64,000 nt of DNA from assembly GCA_963575645.1 (NCBI GenBank), contig OY754466.1:47710001-47774000 (forward strand), given 5' to 3'. This document shows positions 11,518 to 23,507 of this stretch, in pieces. A program made the translations under genes and the position numbers. The first letter of the stretch is position 1. Each line of letters opens with the position of its first letter. Source of the DNA: Xanthostigma xanthostigma. Lineage: Eukaryota; Arthropoda; Insecta; Raphidioptera; Raphidiidae. A model generated the notes under the pieces. That model was not told the origin of the DNA. It searched no databases and saw only the letters and a list, made by a program, of their open reading frames with translations.

Positions 11518-12520
11518 GAAAAAAAATTGGTTGTCTGTAAAGTCGGTTTACGGACGATAGTTTTACGTGATAACGTATTCCGTAATACATAACCTAAATT
11601 TATATAATAATTATAATAATTCGAATCTATGATATTGCATCTTTCGCTTCAAATTTAGGTAAATTTTATTAAGTAGAATAATAAAACACTATAAAAAGTA
11701 CACTATTATTATATAAAAAACAACTATGGCATGTATCTCTTTTGCGCATGCGCCGTTTTTCCCCAAAAAATTTACAAAAATTTCTAGTAAAAATAGATAG
11801 AGTAAAAACCGTTTTAAAAACTATATTATTATTATATAAAACATCATTATAAGAGATATATTCTTTTACGCATGGGCCGATGTTCCCCAAAAACAATAGG
11901 CCACTTCATATTTGCATATCAAACATCCTCCCAAAATTTGGTTTCAATCCGCTTAGCCTTGGTGTCGGAATGATAAGAAATGTCAAAAGTGACGTTTGCA
12001 ACTGTCAAAGTATTATGTTCTAATAATAATTAGTTATTCCAATAGTTAACTTAGAAGGCGTTGCATTTCACAAAATACTAATGTCAAAAAATTGAATTAA
12101 ACATTAGAAATGCAGCCGTTTTCATGTTAAGACAAGACATACGTTATTTTCTAATTTCCATGTACGGCAAACAAAGACGACCGACCGCGTCGCGCCATGC
12201 ATTAGACAACATTGCATTTATATTTTATACAGCTATTTTTCTATATAAATTTGTATAAAAAAACTGTTTAGGCAAATTCTGTTATACGAAATCTATGTAA
12301 AATGTTCTCCTCTTTCGTTTAAGACTGGTTTCAAACCGATCTGATTTAAATTGAGCGAGAAATTAGCAAAAAGCACGCACAGAGTCAGACGGAACGTTAC
12401 GCGTTACGAACGTTAGGAACGTTAGGAACGTTACGTTACACTTTTTCGTGCATGCAGTCGGTGTTTTATCAATTTATAAGATTGGTGATTCATCAATTTA
12501 TAAGACGTTATCACGTCAAA
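11518..12520 (+). repeat. M2 MITE copy split by about 750 bp of other DNA
   Basis: The left part (11518-11605) matches the M2 start and the right part (about 12380-12520) matches its end, with extra short tandem copies of ACGTTAGGA and of ATCAATTTATAAGA. The intervening AT-rich DNA (11606-12380) has no recognised ends, so whether it is an insertion or a rearrangement is open. Confidence 0.5.
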
Positions 12521-13324
12521 AGTTAATAATATAAAAAACAGAACACACATTTGAAATGTTTAGGCGCCATTATTAGTTCGTTTATAATTTTGAAATAATA
12601 AAACCCTAACTGGTTTGGACAAAGTGTAAAACATAACTATCTTTATTTATAATTATTATATTTCATACACCTACTATTCTTAAGTTTAATTCCTATAAAT
12701 GCCCTTTACCTTTCCACACAACAAATATTTCGTAAACGTTGGCTCATTTCTTTTATTACGCAAATTTAACATATTATTATTTTCCGCGTCTATGTGAATA
12801 TAATAACTCATCTTCTTGAACCATTCTGATGTCCAGTTAGCGAATGGCGTGTGGAATTATGTAGTACAAGATATATCATCAGAATCAGATAAAATATATC
12901 GTGATGTAAGAATTATTGCAAATTGAAACGAAACCGAATACTCAAGAATTCCACCGTAATTGTTAATTTTATTAGAAGAACATTTGATGGTATTTTTTTT
13001 GCCAATAATCGTGTTTGTTTTTCATCTCTTCCGACTTTACACTTAAAGCATATTCATATTTAGAAACAATGGTATAACATTTTTTTATATCAATTCGTTT
13101 TATAAAACTACGAATATGATTATTTTTAAACGGCTTTATTGTATCTATATTGCTTCGCGACTGTTTTAATAGATTTTTAATCTTATCGACTCGAAACGTT
13201 TCCGAAAATAATTCTATGTCCTACTGAGAAAATTTCCTTAAAATTTAAATAAACACAAAGTTAAAAGTACCTAATAATAATAATATCCTTTATTAGAGGC
13301 GGAGTTCAGCTTAGTTGTTCTCTA
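12521..13324. other. No feature recognised
   Basis: AT-rich DNA with no protein-like ORF and no clear repeat. Confidence 0.5.
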
Positions 13325-13463
13325 AGGCCTAGCTCACATGAAGAGCGTTCAACGCGCGTTAGCCTAGCGCGCGTTTACAATTTCTATACAATTGTATAGA
13401 TAGAAATATAAACGCGCGTTAGGCTAACGCGCGTTGAACGCCTCTCATATAAACCTAGCCTAA
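13325..13463. repeat. Palindromic GCGC-rich hairpin element (family P1)
   Basis: Arms read GCGTTCAACGCGCGTTAG outwards to GGCCTAGCTCACATGAAGA on the left, and TAACGCGCGTTGAACGCCTC to TATAAACCTAGCC on the right, around a short AT-rich centre. It is the same family as the tighter palindrome at 27253-27327 and strongly contrasts with the AT-rich surroundings. Confidence 0.7.
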
Positions 13464-14218
13464 AACTAAGACGATCCATCAAAAATTGCGATCTGTACAG
13501 CACGTACGTACCTATGTACAGAGCAACCAGCAACTGCCGTTTGCTATTTTCAGTTACAATTATTGTAGTAGTAATTAAGACTTGAGTCCATCTAAAAATA
13601 GTTTTCTTTTCAAAAGACTATAATTTATGTAAATCATTTTCTTGGAAAATTAACGTAGATATAATTATTTGTATGGGCTTCAAATTTGTAAATTTAATGG
13701 TAATACCTACAATATATTTTTTTTTGTTTATAGTTATAATTTTAAATAGTTTTAATATTTTAAGTTCAACTTTTCAAGCGGATATAATATATTGATATAG
13801 GTAGGCATTTATTGAGAAGTTATAAGCAATTTTTAAAATATTTCAATAAGAATTTTGTTATGAAACATCTAATGGCGAGTTTTGTTGGGCGTAAAACCGT
13901 GCAATCTTTCAGGCGTCTCACGACGGTTCACATATTTTACACGTCAAACAATCCCTCAATAAGTATGATAAAAGTGGAAATTGTTTCATCAGCTATTGCA
14001 TAATCAATTATTCAATGTATAAAGATGAAGAAAATTTCACGTTTTCGCAACAATGAGAGAGTCTCTATAATTAGCTTGAAGCAGATAAACGAATTGGAAA
14101 AGAAACGTGTAATTAGTTTAATATGTCAGTGAAGATTATATTATGAATAATTTTGTACCATATTTTATAAAACGATAAATTCAAAATACATATTTTGATT
14201 TTTTTTTAAGTTTGGCGG
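13464..14218. other. AT-rich stretch with an M1 fragment
   Basis: Positions 13865-13950 (ACATCTAATGGCGAG, then AGGCGTCTCACGACGG) resemble the M1 repeat. The remainder shows nothing recognisable. Confidence 0.4.
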
Positions 14219-14682
14219 CTATGTTAAACCTCGACAAGCTAAAAATCTTTGTAACTTAAAATTTTTTTGAATTCCTTTCCCCTTTAAAGCCTAAAACCTC
14301 GGTAACTTAAACAAATATTTTGAGCGTTGACCCTCGATAACTTAAAATAATATTTTGGTGACCTCCAGTATTATCAGTAAGTCATCGTGAATAAGTATAC
14401 AAACAAAAGGCTTTGCCAAGAAATAAAAAAGAAAACTATTGATTTTTTCGTTTAAATTTAATAATTAATTGAATCTAATTGATAAATAAATAGATACAAA
14501 ATTTATTAGCAACAGTTGAACTAAATCTATCCTCTCTCAGTCAAATTTATCAAATCCACAAATAAACCTCGTTAAGTTAAAAATTGAACTTCCAAGTTTC
14601 AAAACCTCTTAACTTCAACTCTCGATAAGTAAAAAACTCGTTAACTTTTTCCCTTGAACTTAAACTTATCCAGGTTCTACTG
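14219..14682 (-). mobile_element. Tigger/pogo-type MITE
   Basis: Read on the minus strand it starts CAGTAGAACCTGGATAAG, preceded by TA. The other end carries AACCTCGACAAG in inverted orientation. The CAGT..AACCT terminus, TA target site and internal GTTAACTTT / CTCGATAA repeats are typical of the pogo-Tigger group of Tc1/mariner elements. No transposase remains. Confidence 0.6.
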
Positions 14683-15051
14683 TACTAGGAAACTAAAACA
14701 AATTCTGAAATTGTTTATTTTGTTTCACATAACAACCTAATATAATTTAAGTTCAAAAATAGATTACAAAACTTGCCAAAATAGGTGATTCCCAAAAATA
14801 AATCAAAAACATTTCACAAAAATTTTGTAAATAAGTTTTGTAGATAATATTTCATTTTTGCAGGAATAACTTCAGTAGTAATGATCCTAATATCATTCAT
14901 ATAATTTCATTTATTCAAATTATTACAATTTTTGGCAAATGTTTAAAAGGGACTGTAATTTTCTTACGAAATATTTGAATGAATGAATTAAATAATTAGG
15001 GCGTGGGCCTTAATAGCCTATAAGAACTTTTAAGAATTATTTAATCGAATC
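14683..15051. other. No feature recognised apart from the downstream CPSF73 poly(A) region
   Basis: AT-rich DNA. A minus-strand AATAAA lies within 15052-15060, about 45 nt past the CPSF73-like stop codon, and could serve as its polyadenylation signal. Confidence 0.4.
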
Positions 15052-15100
15052 GATTTATTTTAGTAGAATTTAGTCCTGAAGTTATCTATTTTTAGGTTAT

Positions 15101-15976
15101 CTATTTTGAAATAGCGGTGTGAACTGTTTGTTGGAATGTTTCGTCTTCTGGACACGTCACCTCCTGAAACAAAAAAAATATTTTAAAACAAATGAACGTG
15201 ACTAAATTAAAACTGCGCAATGTGACTATTTTCTAATAACCAATATACAGTGTAAACTCTTTATAACGTCCTTCGTTATAACGAAAAACTCCCTATAACG
15301 TCGAAATTTTTACGATTTGGTTGGTTTACCTTAAAACCTATACATTAATACCCTCTTTATAACGCAACAGCCATTCTCTATTACAAAGAAATATGTTCAT
15401 ATTTAGGCGTCAGCAAATGTTTACAGACATAAAGAGGACCATTCTGAACCATCACCATCTATTCAACAAGCACTTGATGACGCCAAACTATAGGTATATG
15501 TGTTTGGAATAAATTAATTTTGTGAAAATTGATTATTTTTCTTTCTTCCCTCCATATAACGAAAATTCTTTATAACGAAAAAAATGTTCGGTCCCTTAAA
15601 ATTCGTTATAAAGAGATTATACAGTACATTGAAGATTATTGTTAATTTGGTTGTTTTTCATTCTTCACTCCATATAACGGTAACTCTCTATAACGATAAA
15701 AAATGCTCGGTCCCTTGAGTTTCATGTCAATAACTCACCAGACTTATAAGGTCGATATTCGCTTTTTTGCCTGCAACCGTAACATATATTTTCTCGCCTT
15801 TGAATATTTTCGGTACGGATTCCTCTCCAAACATTTCTTGTAACATTTCAATAAGGCATTCTTTAAAGTGCATCCGATCTATTTTGGTAACATTCGGCAA
15901 CTGTTTGCTCGGAGCGTCCATCGATTCCGCTTGCAGGATCGCTGTCAAAACAGCATCAGCGTACATATCATTCACT
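15101..15976 (-). CDS. Cpsf73: CPSF73 (CPSF3)-like, last two coding exons (partial)
   Basis: CPSF73 is the zinc-dependent endonuclease that cuts pre-mRNA before polyadenylation. Only its C-terminal domain, which contacts CPSF100, is encoded here. Penultimate exon: 15976-15739. It reads VNDMYADAVLTAILQAE, then LPNVTKIDRMHFKECL, EMLQEMFGEE and YVTVAGKKANIDL, and ends at donor GTGAGT. Last exon: 15163-15101, after acceptor TTTGTTTCAG, reads EVTCPEDETF and ends TAG. The match to the family's NDMYADAV, MLQ..FGE and VTV.GK.A..L signatures is from memory. The upstream acceptor fits phase 2, so a preceding exon ending in CC would give a proline, as in relatives. No metallo-beta-lactamase or beta-CASP exon is visible on this strand in the remaining 48 kb. 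This is therefore either the 3' end of a gene with a very long intron or an orphan fragment. The C-terminus ends roughly ten residues earlier than in relatives. Confidence 0.72.
15249..15632. mobile_element. Tigger-type MITE inside the CPSF73-like intron
   Basis: The left end reads CAGTGTAAACTCTTTATAACG and the right end, inverted, reads CTGTATAATCTCTTTATAACG, with internal repeats of TATAACGAAAA. It lies within the 575-nt intron between the two CPSF73-like exons. A second 3'-end fragment (CCATATAACG, then ATAACGATAAAAAATGCTCG) follows at about 15668-15720. Confidence 0.65.
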
Positions 15977-17029
15977 CTGTACTGTTGTAAAATGAACACC
16001 AATTTTGTGATGTATAATTCCTTTAACAAAATCTAACATCAAATACTTAATAATAAAACTCCCTCCTGCAAAACATTTCCAAAGAGATGTTAATGCTTGA
16101 TATGACACGAAACCTTCACTGCTGATTGTTATTGTATATTATAATTTTTTGATGTGTCCGTTTAGTAAAATTAGGTATTAAGTATACAATTTTGCGAGAG
16201 AAAAAATTTTGAAAAGTTGTTTGTGTCAATCAGAGATGTAAATAAAATTTGTTTATAATTATCTTATTGTTCAAAACACCCACATGCATATTATTAAGCA
16301 TTAGGAGCACTTAAGAAATTATTTTCTTTCTAAATTGTATAAATATTTTATAAACTAACTAATAGAGCTGTGCTAGTGAAAATTCGCCCAAAAAATTGTC
16401 AAAATCCTTCCAAAAATTTGTCATATTCACCTAAGAATTTGTCAGCATATAAATAAATTTTAATATGCTTTTTATATGAAATATATCTGTTAATAAAATT
16501 TGTTGATAAACCTACTTTAGTCGTACTTAAAAAGACCTTCATCTCTGTAAGCGGAGATATCATTAATTTACACAGTTGGTAATTAATTTTAAGAGCGAAA
16601 TGCATGAAATATTTTACTTCATAGTATTTAAAACTTGACCAACAGACTTGTGAAAAAGATAAATGTTTATAATTTAAAATGGTACACAGATTTGTAACTT
16701 CGAAATGATTAATACTAGAGAAGCTTTTTGGTGTAATAGTAAAAGTTTAACATGCTCATTTGACAGTTTCTAACTCATCAATATTTTTTTCGAGCAAACT
16801 AAGCCATATGGTGAATATTTTAGTTTACATTAATTAATTATGGTGTTTAATGAGACTATTTATTCCAGTTTAATCAGAAAACAATTTTTATTACATACCT
16901 TTACTTGTGTTTAAAAACATACTTAAGTAGGTATCTACCTCATTACAAAAATATAAATAAATAATAATGAACAACAAATTTTAAGAATCGTTTCAAAATT
17001 AAAATTTAACCCATTAGTAAAGATAAAAA
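15977..17029. other. No feature recognised
   Basis: This is where upstream CPSF73-like exons would be expected on the minus strand, but none is visible. AT-rich, stop-dense DNA. Confidence 0.45.
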
Positions 17030-17227
17030 TGTGCTGCCAAAATTTTAATCGGCCCGACAGGACCGGACTTAAAAATTTTATGAAAACGTTAGTTTGTCGA
17101 TATGGATTTACTTAGTGAAGGGTGAATTTAATTTGGTCAATTGATAATGATGTTGAAACAAAGAAAAAAATATTGTTTTAATGGATGTATTAAAGGGTTA
17201 AATTTTTTATTTTGCTTAAAAACAAAC
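17030..17227 (+). repeat. Fragment of repeat family R1
   Basis: Carries ATCGGCCCGACAGGACCGG then ATATGGATTTACTTAGTG and GTATTAAAGGGTTAAATTTT. The same series occurs at 40380-40600 in the same orientation and at 19700-20460 inverted. The function and class of the repeat are unknown. Confidence 0.55.
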
Positions 17228-17470
17228 ATGAGTACGCACGTTCATATGAATGTTGTGTCCAAATTTCATGATGATCGAAGTTATCGTTCAAAAGTTTTTG
17301 TCGGACGGACAAATTTTGAGTTACATTTTTAGTTGATGCTCCGCTCCTATTGGTTGTAGCGTGATAATATATAGCCTATAGCCTTCCTCGATAAATGGAC
17401 TATCCAACAAAAAAAATCTTTTCAATTCGAACCAGTAGTTCATGAGATTATAGCGCGTTCAACCAAACAA
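17228..17470 (-). mobile_element. Helitron-like element copy E (lacks the tRNA insert)
   Basis: Matches copies A to D, but the sequence around TTGTCGGACGGACAAATTTTG is continuous, where copies A to D carry about 370 bp with a tRNA-Lys-like segment. Its 5' end is cut off by the M2 repeat that follows. It acts as an empty-site comparator. Confidence 0.55.
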
Positions 17471-17474
17471 ACAA

Positions 17475-17692
17475 AAAATTGGTTGTCTGTAAAGTCGGTT
17501 TACGGACGATAGTTTTACGTGATAACGTATTCCGCTATTTAATAATACAATATAACCTAAATTTTAGTAGCTGTCAAACTTGGGCCGAAGCATACTGCGC
17601 TCTCGCTTGCACGCACAGGGTCAGGCGGAACGTTACACTTTTTCGTGCGTGCAGCTGGTGTTTCATCAATTTATAAGACGTTATCACGTCAA
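17475..17692 (+). repeat. M2 MITE copy
   Basis: Starts TTGGTTGTCTGTAAAGTCGG and ends GACGTTATCACGTC. About 85 to 90 percent similar by eye to the copy at 2483-2735, with a short internal deletion. Confidence 0.6.
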
Positions 17693-19699
17693 AAACTCTT
17701 CAACTTAGGTACAAAACAATATAAACAGAAAAAGTGATGAAAACTGAAAATTCGCTCTAGGAATCTTCAAAACTGTTCAATTACAGACTAAGTTACGATT
17801 TTATTTACTTATTTGAATTAATTGAGCTAACGTCTGTATAATTCATTAAAAAAACAACTCTCACAGTATGTGGATTTTGTATTCTATTACTATATATACA
17901 GACACCGGACAACCATCCCATATTATATGTAAAATACCTATATTATAAACAAACTCTTCATATATTAGTACAAATTGACGCGCTTTAGTACATAGTATAC
18001 CAATTCAGATAAGAACAGATCTTAAACAATAAGGTCCCTCTTAACGAATCGCTTTTTTAAGATTTATTTCCTCTTTGGATATAAGTACAGTTTTCTCTGC
18101 AATATGCACCTGTTTAAATATGTATAATACTGAAATTCTTTTCCGCTTGTGTTTTTTCAACCAAATAATTTTCAACACAGATAAAACAGGTAGTGAAGCA
18201 AATTACGTAATTTAGCTCTTATTGTTCTGATTAATGGGGGTCAAGGTTTATAGGGCACTTTCTTTTGCGAAAGATTGTTAATTATTCAATAGAAGAACAA
18301 GGGTAAGAGGCAAGGATATTAGTTAATAATATTGATAGTTTAAATACCAATGATCACCTAATAATAATAATTATGGTTGATTTAGTACTATAGCAGTGTT
18401 TTTGAATGTATATCATCTCAAATTCCCTTTTTTTTTATTTTGAAAAAACTGCTTCGGCAAAAGCCATTAGCATAACAAAAAAAAACAGTTACATGTATAA
18501 TTACAAAATATATGTATATACAATAGGAAAGAGAAAAAAAATATTATATAATGTATTCTTAAGTAATGTATTCTTACATAATTTTGTAAAAAATAAGTGA
18601 AGTGCCGGTTTAGTGGAATTTAAGGGAGGTATATGGTATGGAAGGTAAGTATTAAAGTCTATTTATAATATCGGTTTCTGATATAAAATCTAAGGTTTAC
18701 TGAGATACTTACAAGTTAATATAAATTCTTTATTGCGGTAAAGTTGTGAATTCGTAAGACTAAATTATTATTTCCAATAGATATAGCCATACCTATTGTA
18801 GTTCGCTATTCACGTTAGGAAACAGCCATTGTTTATCGTAGCTTTTTTGTTGAAGCTGACAAAAATGTATACTTATCAAATACAGTTATAATATTTGAAT
18901 ATTATTATTATTCATTTTGTATTGCGAACAAGAAGGCTTTAATCATGAGACCCAGCTCGAGTGTAGCGGTGGACCGATATCTGTCGCATGAACCAATATG
19001 GCGTCAGCGACTGGGTAACGCACACATGTTCATGGCTTGCATGTGTGTAGTGTCTGTGAAGTTAAACAGCTTCGGTAACTATAGAGAAAACATGTGGAAA
19101 GAAAGTGGAGAAAACATGTGGAAAGTTTTCCCAGGTAGTGATACCAGCGCCATCTCGCGTGCGCCAGAACACTGTCCGTCTCGAAGCAAGCATAGGAAAG
19201 GTCTCCTGGTTACAGCCTTCTTTATTTCGAATAATAACCGTGATATCAGCTATAATATCTAATAATCTAATCATAATCAGTACGTTTCACACCTCGCAGA
19301 ATCATATTATGTAAATGATATAAGCATTGCATTTATTGTAATCATTAAATGATGAATAGTATTTCGGTCATTTGTGACAGAGGCCATCTTGATAAGCCGC
19401 CATGCCTATACACAATGAATTAGAACAATGCCTGCAGCAGCCTTCAACAATACCTACTCGCCACTATTAATAAACAAGCATCGGCAATCCGCAATTGATA
19501 ATAATAATATAATTATAATTATTATATGTACGACGTATGAACTTTTTCCTAAAGTTTTTTACACATGTTTCCGGTAAATGAGTACGCCTTTGTCCGAATT
19601 TCCTCTACTTCTTTGTTTGCAGTGTTATTGTGACGCTTAATTTTCACTTTTTTGTTATCAAGGAGCAATTTTGATTACATTTTATGTTGTGTGTTAAAA
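17693..19699. other. No gene recognised
   Basis: Two kb of mostly AT-rich DNA. Positions 18945-19200 are more GC-balanced and carry ORFs on both strands, plus a direct repeat of GGAAAACATGTGGAAAG type (near 19085 and 19108). The translated sequences resemble no family I know. Confidence 0.45.
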
Positions 19700-20460
19700 C
19701 TTACTATAAAAAATAGGGTCACAGTGCGAAACCCTGCCGACAATAATATAGTGTATTTGCTAATACAGGCAGTGTGGCTTTATTATGTGAACTTAATTTT
19801 AAAAGGATTTTTTCTATTTTAAGATTCTATAACCCGTTTAGCGAAGATTAATAATTTCAAATTTGAATGTTTTCTTACTTTGGTAAGCCCACGTTGTCAT
19901 GTTAAATAAATTTTCTATAAAAAATTCACTCTCAGTTTTACAAATGTTATTAGTAGACTGGCGGGCGGCCATTGGTAAAATTGGGAAAACACTAAAATTC
20001 CTCGGGCAGTCATTATGTACATTTATTTCACTTTTATTTTTTACGGAAACTGTAGCGATATTTTTAAACAATAAACAATTTAATATAAATAATAAAAAAA
20101 AACTTTTGTTTTTCGTCAAAATAAAAAATTTAACCCTTTAATATATTTTTTTTTATTTAATTATTACTATCAATTTACCAAATTAAATTCACCCTTCAGT
20201 AAGTAAATCCATATCTACAAACTAACGTTATTAAAAAAATTTTAAGTCCGGTCCTATCGGGCCGATTTTAATAACATTTTGGCAGCACATTTTTATCCTT
20301 TCTAAATGGTGAAATTTCAATTTTGAAACGAGGCTGATAATTTTTTCGGTATTTTTGGGCCAAAAAAATTTTTCAATCCCTAAAATCCACCCTTAAAGTA
20401 GCCCGATTGGGCCCATTTGTAATAGTCTTTGTGCGGTGATGATGGCCAACATTTTTCTAA
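19700..20460 (-). repeat. Repeat family R1, inverted copy with extra 300 bp
   Basis: On the minus strand it runs from the GGGCCCAATCGGGC region (about 20420) through GGCCCGATAGGACCGG to AACCCTGTTTTTGACT-like DNA and finally the GGCAGGGTTTCGCACTG end near 19715. Compared with the copy at 40080-40690, positions about 19800-20110 are additional. That extra part has a 93-codon minus-strand ORF (20119-19838) with a hydrophobic start but no recognised domain. Confidence 0.55.
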
Positions 20461-21244
20461 AAGATTAATCTCTGAGTTATTCAGGCACTGTATATCATAG
20501 CTTGAATTTAAAATAAGAAATTCATGATTGCAATATTTAAACAAACAATAATAATTTTGTCAACAGAAATAATTGTCTTAATCTAACAATAAAGAATCTG
20601 TATAGAAGATCAGTGAAAGTTGCCTAGACCTTAAAAATCGAAAGAATGTTTTTATTTGCTATATGACAGTGCCAAATAATAATAATTCTAAAATGTCACT
20701 TGCCGGCATACAACAACAATAATAATATAATATTCAGTTATTTTAATTGTTATAAAGGTGTTATAATGGCGAATCGACATTTAAAAACATTTACGCGTGA
20801 TTAAAATGTTAACTATGGTTGTTATCATTTATATGTTGTGAATATTATTAAAAAAACTTTCTGACACATTAGCGGATGTAGATTTTTTTCCTGAATTAAT
20901 GTGAATTATATAAGTGTTCACCGTCGACATAATTGTCCACCGTGGACATAAGATTCCGCCGTTGAGATAAGTGTCTACCGTGAACATAAAAATATCCATC
21001 ATCTTTAATCTACTTTACTAAAAGAAATAAGAGATGTGAGTTGATCCGGCGTGATTTTTTCAAGAAACATAACTTAATATTAAACGGATCTGATGGATTT
21101 TTGTTTTTAATTGTTGCGATTGCTTCCAAAGGGATCGTCTTACTTTTCTCATTTTCAAGAAACGTCAAAAGTCTCTAGGATGTGTTTCAATAATACTTGT
21201 ATAAATGAAGATATTCATGGATAGAAAAAATCATGTAAAATAAA
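20461..21244. other. No gene recognised
   Basis: AT-rich. Positions 20920-20990 contain a three-fold degenerate phrase (CACCGTCGACAT, CACCGTGGACAT, TACCGTGAACAT with AATTGTC or AAGTGTC), a small imperfect tandem array. Confidence 0.45.
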
Positions 21245-21668
21245 TAACCGAACGGGGTGACAGCGGTGAGAGCATTAGACTCGCATTCGGGAGGTACCGG
21301 GTACGAATCCCGGCGGGGGGCCGGGGGCAGATGTGGCTGAGAGTTTTTCCCACTGCCTCTCGTCGAGTAACGGTAATTCCTGTACCGGCCATCTTGTTGA
21401 GGTTTTCCATAGTTTTCTCGACAATTCCAGATAAATATCGTAATGGTTCCTTATTCAAGGCCATGGCCGATTACCTGTCAAACTCCCATGCTCAAAATTT
21501 GCCTATCTTATCCTAATTTCCTAAAAATTCCTTCATTCGCCCATTGCTGTTAATTATAAGTTGAAGTTTAAAAATTGTAGAAAATAACGGGAAATAGTAA
21601 TGGTGCGAATGACGTCTGTTATGACATAAAGTCGAGAAACGGACGTTAAACGCATTATTACCTATTAT
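21245..21668 (+). mobile_element. tRNA-Ala-derived SINE (copy S2)
   Basis: Head at about 21250-21325 with GCGGTGAGAGC, anticodon-loop CTCGCAT, GGAGGTACCGG and a B box. The body contains GGCCATGGCCGATTACCTG. The tail ends GCATTATTACC. The same family as 6278-6700 (inverted), 47423-47816 and 51510-51950. Confidence 0.75.
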
Positions 21669-22335
21669 GTAAAATAAATAGTTCCCGATCTTAGTTTAGA
21701 AGCTATGATGAGTTTAAACTCCAGAAAAAAATATAACAATAGATATCTAGTAAACTAAAAGAGATACAGATATTATTACAACATTTAGTAAAATTTGCCA
21801 CGGGCCTCAAATAATATAGTTACGCCAATGCAGATATAGCCACGAGAGATTCCGTTTTTTCGTCGGATGTATGGAATCCTAAAAATGAAAAAAAAATGTG
21901 ATTTTAAGAAAAAATATAGGTATAAATAATTCCAGTATAGTTTAAATCAATTTGACTTATATAAAAACTACTATTAATTATTTTATGATTAGCTTCTTTT
22001 GGGCAGAAATTTTGCAATAAGTACCTATGTCATAAAAATCCAGCAACTTTTGTATTATTTGCAACAAAGTAATTAAAATCAATTACACGTAAAATCTGCC
22101 ATTCATTTGCACTATATAATTATCAATTACACATAAATTAGTATTATTACTATTATTAATACTATTTCGGAAGTACTTTCTCTCTTGTAAAGCTGATCTT
22201 TTTAAAATTACAATTGTTTACGTAACTTGAAAAGTCACATCAATCTTATAGAATAATTAATTAATGACCGATTTTGAAATATTTTAACGATTATGAAGGC
22301 TCTCACAGACTACTAAATTCATAATTCCAATTAAC
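21669..22335. other. No feature recognised
   Basis: AT-rich DNA with no ORF or repeat I can identify. Confidence 0.5.
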
Positions 22336-22339
22336 ATCA

Positions 22340-22740
22340 AAATAAAAGAAAAGAAAAAACGGCCAATAGTCGCACTCGCGCACCGAGGGTTCCGTACAAA
22401 CATGTACGTATGTAAATAGTTCGTCCATCACGGGAATCGAATCTCGAAGATTTTTCCCGCTTTGGCGTTGGAAAACTGTTGCCCCATGCATCGAGATAGG
22501 TCGCGCGGTCAGTTTGCCAACTAAATGTAAAATTGCAATTATTTCGCAAATGGATTACTCGAACTGTACTGTATCCGTGGCTATATCTGATGAGCCTAGC
22601 GGTCTTACCGTGCTGTATGCGAGAGTTCTCATAATTGTATTTTAATAAATGTTCGAGTGTACTGCTGTATAAACGGGCCGTTAGCGGACGCTTGTTTCGT
22701 AATTGAACTGATACTGTGAACGTGCGTAGCACGTTGTTGC
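22340..22740 (-). repeat. SINE-like repeat with a B-box-like segment
   Basis: The minus strand contains a tRNA B-box-like GATTCGATTCCCG followed by GTACGGAACCCTCGGTGCGC and a T-rich end. This tail resembles repeat tails common in moth genomes. The minus-strand 131-codon ORF (22732-22337) runs through this repeat and does not look like a real protein. Confidence 0.45.
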
Positions 22741-23507
22741 GGTTTGTGTGTAGGCTAAATATTTTAAGGTCACCTGTTGGATTTTAAAGCAACATACGCT
22801 TTACTACATATTTTACGGCAATGTGAGCGCCAACTGTTGAACATAACAGCAACACACGCAAGCCAGACTGAGTCAAAGTAACACACGTAGTCGAATACGA
22901 TCAGTTATTTAATAAAATTGTTCTAAAATGCTTCATCCAAATTAAAAAAAATCTTTAAAGAATTCTTTTATGAAGAGAGCTAATTCAAAATGTTACACAT
23001 ACTTATGTTATGTAATGTAGTTGATATTATAGTTAACAATACCGTGAAAGTTTTATTGTTATTTTATAACTATACTTGATTGCTATTATTAGGATGAATT
23101 AATATTATTAATAATTGTCAAATTGAAATAAAAATTAACCTTTAAATTTTATTATATTCTAAGTAATTGTTTACAAGAATTATGAAAAGTGCAATGGCTG
23201 CATAATTGTTTATTTATTGCGTCATTTTTTATTGTTTAATTATTTTATCAGAATGTCAATGTATCGAAAATTATTCGTATTCTATGGTCATAGCTTGCAA
23301 TTATAGCAGCTATTTTGTTGTTTGATGAATTATTTCAATATAACTTAGTTATGTCAGTTTTTTCGCGTTTTGGTTTTCAAAGTCAGAGAGAGAGAATGAA
23401 AGAGAGAGAGAGAGACGTCAGTCAGTTGATTCTTTCTCTGTCAATCAAATTTGGATGCACAGTAGTACACTAGCTCTCCATATTATGCACAACTCGTTGG
23501 TTATCTA
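22741..23507. other. No gene; short GA microsatellite
   Basis: AT-rich DNA with a (GA)n stretch at about 23385-23415 interrupted by AATGAAA. Nothing else was recognised. Confidence 0.5.

Noticed and set aside
13190..13212. CGAAACGTTTCCG as a hammerhead-like second box
   Set aside because: There is no CTGA box at the right distance upstream and no pairing flanks.
19838..20119. 93-codon minus ORF with a hydrophobic start as a secreted protein
   Set aside because: It lies in a segment inserted into repeat R1, has no recognisable mature domain, and overlaps an 80-codon ORF on the other strand.
22337..22732. 131-codon minus-strand ORF
   Set aside because: It runs through a SINE-like repeat with a B-box-like segment, and its sequence looks like translated repeat.
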